From NCBI GenBank assembly GCA_944470555.2, contig OX104127.1, positions 90,234,708 through 90,298,707 on the forward strand: 64,000 nucleotides of DNA, given 5' to 3'. Both the position numbers and the translations under genes were made by a program. Shown here one piece after another: positions 23,610 through 35,850 of the stretch (positions within the stretch are counted from its first letter, which is position 1; the number at the start of each line of letters is the position of its first letter). Source of the stretch: Heterobilharzia americana. Lineage: Eukaryota > Platyhelminthes > Trematoda > Strigeidida > Schistosomatidae. The notes under the pieces are model-generated. The model searched no databases and was not told the DNA's origin. It saw nothing but the letters and a program-made list of their open reading frames with translations.

Positions 23610-24139
23610 AATGGGGATGTGGCCGGGAAGTTTTACACCAGAGACTCTCTAGAGCCATTGAAAGGACCTGCTAAGCGACACAACTTTGTCTATCATTTTC
23701 CAGTTGACCAGTTGTTACTGCTCAGACGAAAGATAAGGTATCTAGTTTCGCCATTTCTGTGTGTATTTCTAAGTTTAGCTGCTCCTGTGGAGAAAGTTAT
23801 ATAGGGTGTACTACTAGATAGCATAACAAACGTGTTACTGGGTATCTACCTTCATGGCTGAGAAAGGCTTAGATAATATCCATCAGAAGCCTAGTTTTAT
23901 CTCACCTCGTTGCTAGCGGTAACTCGGTAGATAAGAACATTGCTTTTATGATTATGCACCACATACCACCTCATCTTTCAAAAGGTATTCAAACTCGTGT
24001 TCTACACATAGCAGAAGCTGTGGAAATTCGGGCGAATAATCTTGCCTATGTATACAGAAGTCTGTACATCCCTTATCTCTCCCTTGATTAGCAAATACTT
24101 AGTTAATAACTTTATCATTCAGTTATTATTATTTCAAGT

Positions 24140-24340
24140 TGTTATCCACCGTAGACTGACACCAGTTGGAGTAACAAATGAAACCTGGGAGAACTGGATA
24201 GCTATCTCGTCCTAGTATGGGACTCCTCAGCGATGCGTACCCATGACCCCGCCAGGGATCGAACCCGCTACCTTCAGGTTCCGTGGCTAGCACGTCACCA
24301 TTGAGCCACTGGGTCAGAATCCAATCATCCATATTTCCTA
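24140..24340 (-). mobile_element. Type-2 hammerhead SINE (minus strand)
   Basis: Read on the minus strand: an A box TGGCTCAATGGTGACGTGC, B box GGGTTCGATCCC, then a hammerhead with CUGAGGA, a good stem II (GUCC, CAUACUA, GGAC) but GAGA in place of GAAA, and cleavage triplet AUC before CAG. The single change in the GAAA box should disable it. The outer end has the family terminal motif ACTGACACCAGTTGG. Confidence 0.82.
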
Positions 24341-24552
24341 CTCCTTTTCTTATTCTTCATTTACTGTATTTGTCTAGGCTTTGTTTATCCACTTACCTCC
24401 CTCTTCACTAATATGTAACTTTTATTTTCACAAACTTTTGACCCATTTTGATTATCAGAGTGTCTACATTTTCATGCTGCTTTCTTGTTTCATATCATCA
24501 TTACCATCTATATTGCATGTGCTTTAGTCAACGTTATCACTTTTATTAATTT

Positions 24553-24715
24553 CATTATTATTATTTGTATTATTATCTTCATCGTTATATTGAACATTTA
24601 TCACATCACATCTACATGAGTGGTTTAATTTTATATATATTAAGCTATTTGTATTAGAGTAGAGCCTGAAGAGGATCTAATTGAAAATAATATTGTTTGC
24701 TTACATGTCTTGTTC
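24553..24715 (+). repeat. Right pseudo-LTR of P6
   Basis: 3' copy of the P6 terminal repeat, in the orientation of the element. It contains GTAGAGCCTGAAGAGGATC, similar to the P5 3' end. Confidence 0.85.
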
Positions 24716-26107
24716 TAATTTACATTATGGGAATTTTTAAAACTCTAAAATGTCAGACAGTTTAACAACAACTGTATTACAATACATCAGTTGATTGTTA
24801 TTTTCAAATTTTCTCCAATCAGTCTTAAAGAATCATTTTCATTTTAGCATCACGAGGTAAGCAGTTTCCTAAATATTCAAGTATTATTCACAAAATTGTA
24901 TCACAAAGATATGAGTAAAAGTTATCTAGAAGTGAATAGATCTTTAAAAAATTTCAAGTGATGACATTTATCAGGAGTTTAAAAACTTCGCCATAGGTAT
25001 CAGTGATGTTATAAATGATACTACAGTAGATATGAATAGAGGTATTTCATAGATAATTTTTTGGGAAAAGTTAATCATCTTAGCTTGTGTTATATTAGAC
25101 AAGATTTATTACTTTCTTGTGATTTGCATTGCTCTCGGAACCCTATTTTAACTTATAAAGTATTAAATTTCATGTGATGGTAAATCAGCCAGTTATAGTT
25201 TAAAAAAAATACCACTAATTGCAATGGCTCAACATCTACACATATTGTGGAACAGCACATATAGTACAATTTATCTACATGGAGACATGAAAAGATTCAT
25301 ATCCAAAACAAGGTGTTAGATAGCTGTATTATACATTTTGTCGCAATTATCAGGGCAGTGAATTACATAAGAGGTTCTTTGTTGTGAGTTGACTGATAAT
25401 TCAAGTGTTTGTAACTGACATGACTATAACATACAGCATACAAAGTTTTAAGTGTCATATGTCTTAATTCAATGAGGTTTATAGTTACTATTCAGTGAAA
25501 AATTTTAGAAATAAGTGGACTGAATGTTGTTTATTTCATCATTCCTAAGATACAGTCAGTTTTGAAAGTTACTACTTAAATTTATCGCATTTTTGCAGTC
25601 AATTAGACTTGTGTTCATCTGTAGTAATTAGAAAATAAAGTTGTTTTAAACGGTAACTAAGAAAAAGTTATTTCCACAAAATTTAACAGCAAAGTTAAAG
25701 TTTTTACTAATAATTAATTGGTATTTTTTCCAATGCATAGATAATATGAGCTTTAGTGTTTTGATAAGAAAAAAAATTTGTCAGTTTAAAAACTGTAAAA
25801 TAGACTGGCTGTTATGAGTTTGCTTCTTGCAACCCTCTTTCTGAGACATTCAACTAAATCAACCTTATGAAAGTTAATCAAGAGAAATTAAGTTCTAGAA
25901 AATTAAATCATTTCCACGAAATTTTTCAACGTACATGTGAGAGTTTTATAGAAACAAATAACTTAGGAAAACTTGCATTCACGTGGAAAATTAGGGAAAA
26001 ACATTATAATGTTCTCACATTTCATGTTATATTGAACATTTTCAATGCACAAAAATCAATTGTTCAATCCTGAACGCTAAAAGTAACATCTTTTTAATTT
26101 TTTCCCT
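24716..26107. other. AT-rich stretch without recognised genes
   Basis: No element motifs. An open frame of 68 codons at 25867-26073 is Lys- and Asn-rich with no domain. The CAG-ending pyrimidine tract at about 26096-26110 coincides with the RTE copy D boundary and is probably fortuitous. Confidence 0.5.
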
Positions 26108-26822
26108 TCAGTTTCTAGTGGAACATACAGCTTCAGTAGTACATCTGCATTGCACTCTGTTCTCCACAGTCGTCAAAAATTGGACCCACCACTCCACACA
26201 AACTCTCATTTCTGCCTCACACCATCACGACCATGTAAACATCACATCAAACACCAAACTCCTCGTCTCCCATTTCGGTTCCACTCGAACACCTGACTTC
26301 GCGTGCTGAATATTCCCAATCCATCTTCTCACTCCATATTCAATCCATCTCAACTTTCTCTTGCATATTCGTTGGGCAATAGGTTCACGGTTGGTTCGTC
26401 AACAGGTCAGAGTGAATTCATTCTCGTCGATTCTTATTATTCTGGCTGTCTATCTGATCTCCAGCATCGAGTGTAGGTGGCAGTTGTTGATGAATGTGTG
26501 TAGTTTGTTGGAAATGCTTTTGGTAACGCACCACCAAGTCTCTCAACAATCATATGGAAGTACTGACTCACTTGACACAATTAGTCTTGAGAATCCGAAT
26601 GTCGCTCATGCTTTATGCTGAGTGTGGTACAGTGTAATAGATCATCACACTGACTTCAGATTAATGAAGGATTGACTTGCTGTCTTTCCCATCCTGACTG
26701 CTTTCACATCTTCATGTGTGCCTGTACCGCCTGCAGTTGACAAGCTGCTGTCATGCCTGTGTAGGTGGAAGAGACAACTTCCTCCAAGTTCCTCCCATTC
26801 ATGGTGATTGGTACTTGTCGAT

Positions 26823-26878
26823 GTTGTTGCTGTTGTTGTTGTTGTTGTTGTTGGGTGGTGGTGGTGGTGATGGTGGTT
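26823..26878. repeat. TTG and GGT trinucleotide array in RTE copy D
   Basis: About ten TTG units followed by GGT units, at the same site as arrays in copies B, C and E. Confidence 0.92.
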
Positions 26879-27515
26879 GGGTTGGGTAACCTCACCATCT
26901 CTGTCTACCGACATTCACTTGAAGTCCCACTTTCATCCGCTGCCACGTCTCCTCTAACAACTTATTACTTCTCGCCTACACATCATCCAGTATGTGTGAC
27001 AAGACAATACATATCAATCATCATCGCTGACGAAACACAAATCTTCTACTCTCTTCTCATCACTCCAGTCAGCGTGTGCCACTCTCCTCACAACTCACCA
27101 CACTCATCTCTTGCATAATCCAGTCAACCACAATCAGGAAGATCAATGGTGATAGTAGGCGGAAATCTCCTCTCACTCATGTCTCCACTTCCACTCCAAA
27201 GACATCACTCAGCTCTCCATTGTGAATCACCTCACATGTGTCATCATATCACATAGAATGAAGCTGTTGAATGCGGTTTACTGATGCTTGTGTCAGTGAG
27301 ACCATAGTGTTGAAGTAGTTGCCTGTGGAATTAGTTCTCGGTCGATGCCTCGATCGAAGGCCTTTTCAAAGTTGATGAATTTAAGTTTGAGTTTGAGTTG
27401 AGTTGAGTTTGAGATGAGTTGACCATCATTCTATTCTATTCTATTCTCTGTTCCATGATGATGCGTAGTGTAGTGTTGAGTTGCAATTGATCCATACACG
27501 ATTTGTTCTTTCTGA

Positions 27516-27771
<256 letters not shown>

Positions 27772-28687
27772 GGCCAACCAAACAACCAACCAACTTGTTC
27801 CGGTGATAATTTTGAATCCCCTGCACCTTTCACTCTCTTCACGATGATGCAGCATGATATTTTGCTTTTTCTGAGTGGACAGGGACAGCAGCGTGATTCC
27901 ACACCAGTCCTTTCAAAGACTTAGATCGCTTTTGTTTGCTAGTTTGACCAGTTAGCCCTTCTTCCAACCAATCGGAGAATTCCTTATTCTGCTTCTTTCA
28001 AAAGCATCTACAATAGAAGTGGTTTGAGCATGTCCGCCGTTGTACCTGAGTCTGTTTTAAGTGCTTCTAGATGAACTCCATCTCTTCCTACTGCGTTCTC
28101 AGATTTCAGCGGCTTTATGGCGCTTAGGACTTCAATTTCGCTTTTGTCCGGGGGCATGCGTTCACTAGTAATACTGTGGCTGGGATGCTGGTGGTATTTC
28201 TGGACGATTGTCAGTTGTTGTTGTTGGTGGTGGTAGTGAAGGTGGTGGTCTTTTCACGAGTATTTTTGAAGTGATCGCCCCATCGTTTTTTTGTTTCTTC
28301 CTTTTCGTGTTATTTAAGTTTCCTTCACTATCTCTCTTTAATTCATCTGTTGATCTTCGCCACCCCCCAGATGGTAACATGACTATTTGATATAATGTTG
28401 TCAGGCTTCTCTCTCTTCTGTCTGCAGCCTGTTCTACCTCACTTGCCAATGTGTCGTAGAAATACCTTTGATCCTTCTGGGCACTCTCTCTCACTGCCTT
28501 GTCCAATCTAGTGTTTTATAGATTGTACTCGATTTCTCTTTTCGCTGTTCATCACTCCACTGTACTGCACTGCACTCCACTGCACTGCTTCATCTTCTAC
28601 CTCACCATCACCATCTCCCTCTCACGACTCTCCCAGCTGCCATGTATCCATCGACATCCCTCTCTTGTCTTGTCTTGTATTGCATTG

Positions 28688-28730
28688 TCTTGCCCTGCCC
28701 TGTCCTGCCCTGCCCTGCCCTGCCCTGCTC
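28688..28730. repeat. CTGCC pentanucleotide array in RTE copy D
   Basis: About eight imperfect units, the same site as the 32-unit array at 81-253. Confidence 0.92.
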
Positions 28731-28856
28731 TTCTTCTTCATTCCTAACACGGTTACACAGGTTTCCTCACACACCAATTTCACACAGTTCCAGTGTTCTT
28801 CTACACAGGCTTCCTCCACGATGGGGATGTTGCTTAATCCTCACATTCTGTCCTCA

Positions 28857-28886
28857 TGACTGACTAACTGACTGACTGACCGACTA
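28857..28886. repeat. TGAC tetranucleotide array in RTE copy D
   Basis: About seven units, homologous to the array at 10467-10505. Confidence 0.9.
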
Positions 28887-28999
28887 ACGTGAAGATGTCC
28901 TTTGTAGTTTCGTCCCTCAGCTCAGTTTCCCTTCTCGGTGTTCAACTTCAACTATGGTCATCTATCACCAACTTCTCTGAAGGCTCTCAACTTGCTTTT

Positions 29000-29900
29000 G
29001 AAGGTAGGTTGCTTGCACTAGATAATGGTGTGAGTGATGTGAATCTACATCTGCTCTCCATCTTCATCTTGTGTTCAGTAGACTGCGTCCCCATCTCCAC
29101 TTCCTTCACACACACTGAGATGAAGTCGATGTGATTTTTGGTGTAGTGTGTCTTGGTGTCTGGTGAAATTAAATCCATATCGCTGCCTTGTGAATAGCCT
29201 TGTGTTTGTATACACTGCCTCCAGTCACCAAATCGTTGAATGCTCACGAGTCTTCGAATAGTTCTGCATTCTTATTCATCGTTTCACCAAGAGCCTATCA
29301 ACCCATGGTTGATTCTCATCTTGTGTTGTTCGCTGCCAGTTCGGCATTCATGTTACCTAACCCATAAGAATTAAATTTGATGTTCTCCCCATCTGCGGTG
29401 GTATCTTGTGCATTGCTGATTGCAGTTGTCTATAGAATTCCTCCTTCTTCTCTTCATCTGCATTATTTGTAGGTGCGCAATGCAGCATTGGTATTGTATG
29501 ATTGTGACTCTCCTTCATCCTGATTTGAATGTGACTGTCATAATCCTGACCCTGCATCAGGAGGAGATTAGCTCCCACTGAATGAGAGAGCCTTTGATGC
29601 GGTTGAGAGAGGGACATCATGATAGCCACTCCACAACTCTGTGCCTTGTGCTCGTGGTTGTCGTCTGGGTGACAATATTGGAGTAGATTATTGACTCCTC
29701 TCCAGTTGACAGTTTGGAGAGTCCGCTTCCTTTCCATGTTAGATTCCCAGCAGATTTCTAGTCTACTACTTCTATGCCATATCTTCTCATCACTTTTGCA
29801 ATCTGAGCAGTCTTGTTAGCTTCAAACGTGTTGTGGACATTCCATGTTTCCATGCTTACTTTTACTTTCATTGAGAGAAGAGAAGACGTATCTGTCGATT
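29000..29900 (-). pseudogene. AP-endonuclease domain of RTE copy D
   Basis: The endonuclease nicks the target DNA to prime reverse transcription. The open segment 29737-29357 gives ERKRTLQTVNWRGVNNLLQY, SCGVAIMMSLSQ and then CAPTNNADEEKKEEFYRQL. These match the order of the W.G, GVAIM and CYAPTN...EEFY blocks of exonuclease-endonuclease-phosphatase domains in RTE elements. A second segment (29247-28987) gives VKEVEMGTQSTEHKM after the TH.KNHIDFI block, in place of the usual W.SPDG...QIDHI and DVR blocks, which appear degenerate. Upstream, 29900-29740 is in other frames. Not functional. Confidence 0.8.
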
Positions 29901-30112
29901 GGCTTCGTGAAGGCTTTTACGGACCAGCATGATTTCATCTCTCCGTGTCCAGCGAGGAATAAGTTTGTTTTTAGTTTTTATGTTGTTTTTGTGCTTTGAT
30001 GTTTGTTTATCGATCGCATTGGTTTTGCTGGGTAGTGTTGCTAGCGCTATGCCCAACCTTCCCTGTTTATCCGGGTTTAATACCGGCAAGTAACTGGCCA
30101 AACAGTTAACCA

Positions 30113-32937
30113 GGTGAGGTTAAAATTAACATTTTAAATTACCACTAAACTTGTTTGAGTGGTTTAAAATTAACATTTTAAAGATGTTTAATTTTACTTT
30201 AGCCTCAATGGAATGAAAAGAAACACGTTTATAAATAAATATCTTTATTCTCAATTTATGAATTTAACATGAGAGAAGCCAGTTTACAGGCCTCACCAAG
30301 TTGACAATTTCAGAGAAACACAAAAGGTTTTAGCAGTTTTGAATGGTACAGAGGGAGGACATTAAACTCTTTCATGATACCAAGTTTCTAAATGTTACGA
30401 AAACAGCAGGACAATATCACTTTACAGTACATACACATCGTTCTGAGTTTAAGTTTTTCCCACTTCATGGATTTCATATTAAATTATGCAACATTGTCAA
30501 GGAGATACACTGGCTGTTAATTGACTTCTGTTAGGTGGATTGATATAAGACAAAGTACTAGAGAAATCTGTTGCATAGCATTATGATAGATGTGTTGCCG
30601 TTAAGTAAAGTGATCTCTCGGGTTTGATTGTTTATCCAGATTTCCGGACCAGAAATCGGAGACCAGTTATTGTGCTTGAGGTTTCGTATGTGTTATTAAT
30701 TAGGGTACTGGTAGGGAGGTGAGTTTGTTGTGAAGCTGTTCAAGAAACGGAATCGAGAGCGAGCCAACTGAATGCTTCTAACATCGGTTTCCAATATTAG
30801 GTGCGAAGTAGGATTTCCAGTAAGTTGGTACTTTTTGACCAAACTGATGCTTAAAACTTTTATGTCAGGCTGATTCTGGAAAGGGAAGATAAAAGAAAGC
30901 TCAAGGAGAAACTGGACAATGGAATACCACGTAAAACAAACCGGTAGGAGAGAAGTTCTTGTCGTGAAGCTTCACGGTTAAACAACTTAGCTCAGAGAAC
31001 ACAATACAACCAAGAACATAAAATATAGTCTTTATTAGTTAAATAAAATAAATGGTACACCAATTGACAAATTAAGGTTGTAAGGACTACAAAATCACGG
31101 TAGACAGTTTGACTAAATGGTCAGCTAACACTGTTTTTAACAGTTTTCATGTCATAACAGAGTATGATTTTCTCAAGGTTACTTATGATGATAAAGAAAA
31201 TCGGCAACTCTGAATGAGGAGAGTAGTTTCTCAATGTTCTCTATGCTTTGACATTTCATCATAATTAGGTTTATTGACATCTTTAACACTAATGTCTGGT
31301 GAAAATTCTCAGGAACAATAACACTAATATTCTCAGTTTGTTACCTGAAACAAATGTAAAATATATTAATGCGGTGATATTTGATCCTAAAAATGTGTTA
31401 ATTTGATCGCTTTATTACATCTTAGCCAAGATTCCTATGGTTTCCAACAAGTATTCTCTGCAAATTAATTTACTCCTTCTGGAAGCACGACGATTTTCGA
31501 TTCTGCATAAACAAACGTGGCAGACTGGATACATGAAGTGCTTCTTAGAAATTTTAACCTACCACCTACACAGCATCAATCCTTACACATATTTCTAAGT
31601 GATCCAACGTGTTTATACAGTTTTTAGTATGTTTTTTGGGTGAATTTGCAAGTAGTGTGTCTAATTAAAAGTTATTTTATGCATTTGATGTATCGTGCAG
31701 TGTTACAGTGCTTAAATTCTACTCTTATAAATTATTGTTACCTGCTTGGATGACAAAGCGAAACACAGTCAAAACATTGCTGACAAAATTTATTCATCTT
31801 CACCCTTTTTTACTATCGAATTATTTTAAAAAATATTCATAGAAGAAGAGATTGCATGAAAGAATCGTTTCCAAGGTGGACAAGGTCATCTAGGTTGTGA
31901 AGTCTAAGCATACTATAGATATTTTATGAGTAGTATACAAAATCATTAAATTTGAGTAATGATTATGTGAAAGGATAACTTTATTTTCAATAGGGGAAAT
32001 AAAAGATTTTTATCCGCATTATTGTTATTATGACAATAATTCATTTTGTTGGTAATATAAACGGAGAAGTAACAAAGATAAAGGAGTTTCCTTTGCTAGA
32101 TTTTTGTTACTTTTCTGTTGTTTTGAAGCTTTTCCTTCCTTTTTTAAACAACCACCATCTTCTTAAAAGATAAGAAGAAAAGGTAGTTGATGCATATACA
32201 GATATAAGGCAAGAGAGAAAAGGAAATTGGCATAAATCAAGTTCTAGTATTCATTAAAGGTACGCTATGAAAAAAGTTGAGTTAAGAGATAAGAATTATT
32301 CATTTCGTATGTTTATTTTTTCCCACCTGCATTGCATTCTCCTTAGAAAAAATATCTCTCAATGATGTAAAGGTTAGAATAAATTAAAATTACAGACTGA
32401 ATTGTGTGAGGTAGATTAACTCATAGAAATTTAAACAAATATGTTTGTGAACAAACATTTTACTGTTGAAAAGGATAGGTTACACCGACAAGTCAAAATC
32501 GCTTGACTGAAGTTACTTAAAATTTATATATTGAATTTTAACCTAAACCCAGTGTATAAAAATTAAACAGGCATCAAAAAAGTTGAAGTATGTCTTAATG
32601 ACTAAATAAAACTCTATTACTGTCGGTATTCAGAAAGCGTAACGCAACAGAGACTATATTATACGGAAAATGTCTACATAATTAACAAAAAACTGACAGT
32701 AATATTGAATACGCAGTGATATTTAACTGATTTTGAGGTGAAGAAAATACTCTTCAATTGCTATGAAACTCAGCGTCAGTCATTCAGTTGTATCCAAAAA
32801 CGTGGTGATAAAAAAAAGGCGGACTCTTCAGTTTAGTTATGACACTAATAGCTGAAAAAGTCAATGATTGGAATAAATTAAACCACTGAAAAATTTTAAC
32901 TACTTCAGTAACAATAACAATTCTTTTATTCTTTTAT
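30113..32937. other. Long AT-rich stretch, no gene recognised
   Basis: Next to the RTE copy D boundary an 18-base AT-rich motif, TTAAAATTAACATTTTAA, occurs twice (about 30119 and 30166). An open frame at 30343-30534 lacks any domain. At 30967-31020 lies a repeat shared with 36896-36948, described separately. The rest (31030-32937) is mainly AT-rich intron-like sequence. Confidence 0.5.
30967..31020 (+). repeat. Dispersed repeat, copy 1
   Basis: About 53 bases containing AAGCTTCACG, AGCTCAGAGAACACAATACA and CCAAGA, nearly identical to 36896-36948. Its family is unknown. The immediate downstream TTTATTAGTTAAATAAAATA could be a polyadenylation-rich or LTR-end region, but this is a guess. Confidence 0.7.
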
Positions 32938-33614
32938 ATAGGCCGCACAAAGCGAAAGCTTTCCAGTTGTATCTCAGAGCACTATCCTGCATGGTTGTCG
33001 AGGGGAGAATACAACTCTGTTAACAGTTCAATTCTTCAACATTTGGTCAACTATAAACATATAGCTCGATCAGAATCCTCCTTCAGTGTGATTTATCTTG
33101 TCAAATGGAACAGTTCTAAAGGAGTACGAGTTCGACAGTTGTGCACAGCGGAAGCACTGACAATTCAACAATTCAAGCCTGATCTCTGAATGCAAGGAAG
33201 CATGTTCAGTCTCTTATTTTACTATGGTCTTAACACCCACATTTTTCCGATTTCATTACAATTAATTAGTTTATTATTATCACCTTCATTATGACCCTTG
33301 TTTCATTCTTCACCTTCTTTACACCTATCTATCAAGTGGACACTCAATATTTGCGCTTCTTATCTACCAACAATTTTCAACTTGTCAAACTCCTCGCCTT
33401 CCTCGACATTTCTACTGTCTTAGTTTAATATCCAACTAATTTTCATTCTTGATTCAGGTGTTTTTAGCACTAGGTTAATGATGTAATCATACCCTATTGT
33501 TTTATAAATAGACTGTTATATGTTTATGATATATATAAATATGGTTGTACAGCTTTATAAAATGATATCGTCGAAAAGGAAATTTTTTTCGCTGAATAAT
33601 CTCTTCTCTTTTAT
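32938..33614 (+). mobile_element. Penelope-like element P7, 5'-truncated, with 3' pseudo-LTR
   Basis: Begins inside the GIY-YIG domain (GRTKRKLSSCISEHYPAW) and reads without a stop to 33189 (SVIYLVKWNSSKGVRVRQL, EALTIQQFKPDL). A 3' trailer follows and, from 33467, a terminal repeat containing GCACTAGGTTAATGATG and ATATCGTCGAAAAGGAAA. The whole segment is nearly identical to the body of P8 at 60413-61218 on the opposite strand. The first 32938 bases or so upstream show no RT. Confidence 0.85.
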
Positions 33615-34904
33615 TCCAAACAACATATGCGATACGTTATGGAATTTTCAAGAGGCCAGATTTCACCAGATTTGCTTCCCTTATTATGTTTTCAAAAGTA
33701 ATTATTATTGCACAAGATTAATAATAACGGTATTAAAGGGACTAGTGTGAAACGGTCAGCTGGTGTTATATTAGCATCAGATCTGGACTCAGTGATGAAC
33801 ATATAATCGAGTGTAATTATGGTGATAGTAGTTAAGTCAGCCAGTACAAAAATCTTCGATTCACTAAGTAATGTGCTGTATTTTTAAGCATTTATACGTT
33901 CATTTCCATAAGGTGTAACTTTGTTTGATTATTAGCTTGATAAACATCAGTTTAAAAATAACTTAAAATCTACGAGAATACGTGATAGGTTTGGAAGACA
34001 TACTGAAAGACTAAAATAAATAGAAAGTTGAGTATTTTATTAAATATATTTTTCTGAAGTAAAAAATAATGTTTGGAATCTCAAGGTCTTGAACAAGTCG
34101 CCTTCAGAATGTATTTTTATTATCTAAAATTTAAACGCCTTTTTGCTCAGTACCAATTACTAGAAGCATATTTTTAAAGTCAATGAATTGCGTTTTCTGC
34201 AATAATTTACTAAACTGTATTAACTATTTGTACAGTCTAGTGAGTTGTGAGTAAAATATTTGATATCAAGATACCTTCAGAAGTACTGTATCATTTGAAA
34301 TGTTTAGCTGCATATAAATTGATAAATGAGAGTCTAAGTTACAAAATAAATCTGAATTCTCTACTTGTTCTAGATACTTACACCTTGTTTATAAAAGAGA
34401 TTCAAAGCAAAGTATGGTTTACAACTTGATTGTTCCTAAATGAACCCATTATCTGTATGAATAAGTGTTAAAAAATACAAGAATCGTCTAATGCTTCTAT
34501 GAACTTACTAACTATAACAGCTTAATGTTTTGTACAGTAATTTAATACTGATAAAGTTACCATTAAATGAATATTTCTTATTCTAGGCATATAAAAGTAG
34601 TATTTTTCAATTGAAATATATGATCATTAGTTAGTATTGATAGAGGAATTGATATGAGGAATTAAAACGAAGAGCACTTAAATATACCTATAGAAAAATA
34701 CTAGACAATAAAATCATTCCAAACCTTTCAGTATGATAGAAGCATATTTGTCAGTAAGATCATGGAAAGATTATGTAGACAATACCTAGTACTTTCACTT
34801 CTAATGGTATGTTCTTGTTTAAGTTCATATTTATTAAAACAGTCGGATATTGACAATAATATCTACACAACGGGTAACTGCTGGTTGTTGATACGCTTGT
34901 AATT
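33615..34904. other. AT-rich stretch without recognised genes
   Basis: Several 60 to 70 codon open frames lack domains. Nothing is supported on either strand. Confidence 0.5.
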
Positions 34905-35275
34905 TTCCGTTGTTTTACTAGATCGAATTGTTCGACCACTATTGGCATATGGGTTCCTGTGTGGATGCCTCGGTATTGTTTAAATATTTATTATGCTGAT
35001 TAACTTGGTTGTAGTTACCTGGATGAATTTGGACCAACGGAAAGTTACAAGCATATCAACAAAGAGTAATAACTAGTACCAGTTATACAGGCGGTGGCTA
35101 TAGTATATGAGTGTTCTAGAGGGTAACGCTTTAATATTTGAAGCAATGAGTACAAGGTTCGAGCCTCAATGGGGACAACATCACTCACTGAGGTGTAGGT
35201 AAGCCTATCTGCCGGGTCCCAAATAGGACGAAACGTGTGTCCTAGATTCCTCTGCTAGCCACAACCGAGTAAGTT
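34905..35275 (+). mobile_element. Type-1 hammerhead SINE composite
   Basis: Starts with the tail-type sequence (TTGGCATATGGGTTCC, GGATGCCTCGGTATTG). The plus promoter region follows: an A-box remnant, GAGGGTAACGC, and B box GGTTCGAGCCTC at about 35157-35168. The hammerhead at about 35190-35245 has a near-perfect stem II (GUCCCAAAUAGGAC), GAAA and a GUC cleavage triplet, but CUGCCGG replaces CUGANGA. Only the first core box is broken. Confidence 0.8.
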
Positions 35276-35299
35276 AAGATCTTGTAGTTATCTCAGTTA

Positions 35300-35444
35300 T
35301 CCTGTCATTGGTCGAACCGGATGGATGATTTCCTCTTGGCATATGAGCCCCTGCATGAATGCATTGATGTTGCTTGTCAACTGAATGTACGTGGGACCTA
35401 GTGAGCGATGCTATTTCCGTGAGTGGGACACTGGTGAAGAGTGA
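35300..35444 (-). mobile_element. Type-1 SINE fragment inserted in PLE P9
   Basis: The tail motif TTGGCATATGAGCCCC, a GATG..TTG block and a CAGTGAG-like block follow in the order seen in minus halves of other loci. The ribozyme core itself is missing. It interrupts the PLE reading frame that continues to the right. Confidence 0.55.
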
Positions 35445-35850
35445 GACCACATCCAGAGAAATCATTCTCTTACCGGATAAATTGACTTTATTAATTGAGT
35501 CGACAAAGTCGTAAGGATCCAATAAGCTATGCTTATTTAGCTGTTTTCTGACTAGCTGGAGGAAGTCCGACAGTCATTTGGCGAGAGAATTGTCCATGTT
35601 CAAAATAAGACGAAGAGGAAGATTTTATTTTTGGACTTTCGGGAGACCATATAAGCGAGGAGTAACAAAACCAGAAAGTCACAACTGCTCAAATGTTTCG
35701 GGGCTGATGATAGACTGATTCTTCATTTCCTTCAGAATCTGGGTGAGCTTTCGCTCAATTTGTTCAGTGGCATCATCTTATCAGACGCCTTGGAAACAAA
35801 CAAATGATCGTCTGCCAGTTTGAAACAAGGAACTTGAACAGTTCTAATCT
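35445..35850 (-). mobile_element. Penelope-like element P9 RT fragment
   Basis: Reading right to left: FKLADDHLFVSKASDK, KLSESSP and, after damage, LLDPYDFVDSINKVNLSGKR with MISLDVVSLFTSVPLTE. The last is the first catalytic-aspartate block of PLE RTs (usually VSLDVVSLFTNVP). It is cut there by a SINE fragment. The remaining RT and nuclease parts were not found next to it. Confidence 0.75.

Larger units (their letters stand above)
23448..24715 (+). mobile_element. Penelope-like element P6 flanked by inverted pseudo-LTRs
   Basis: The coding remnant at 23611-24120 is the connector plus GIY-YIG (VSPFLCVFLSLAAPVEK in one frame and a CSCGESYIGCT-like reading in another) and is close to P2 at 4590-5100. 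It abuts a left repeat (23448-23609) that is the reverse complement of the right repeat (24553-24715); both contain GATCCTCTTC or its complement, and AATTTTATATATATTAAGCT or its complement. Such inverted pseudo-LTRs next to a 5'-truncated body are known for Penelope-like elements. A type-2 SINE sits inside at 24140-24340. Confidence 0.82.

Noticed and set aside
26096..26110. Splice acceptor with downstream exon
   Set aside because: The pyrimidine-CAG sequence coincides with the 3' boundary of RTE copy D on the other strand, and what follows is LINE sequence.
30119..30183. Target-site duplication next to RTE copy D (TTAAAATTAACATTTTAA twice)
   Set aside because: Both copies lie on the same side of the element, only about 47 bases apart, so they do not bracket an insertion. 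Probably AT-rich local duplication.
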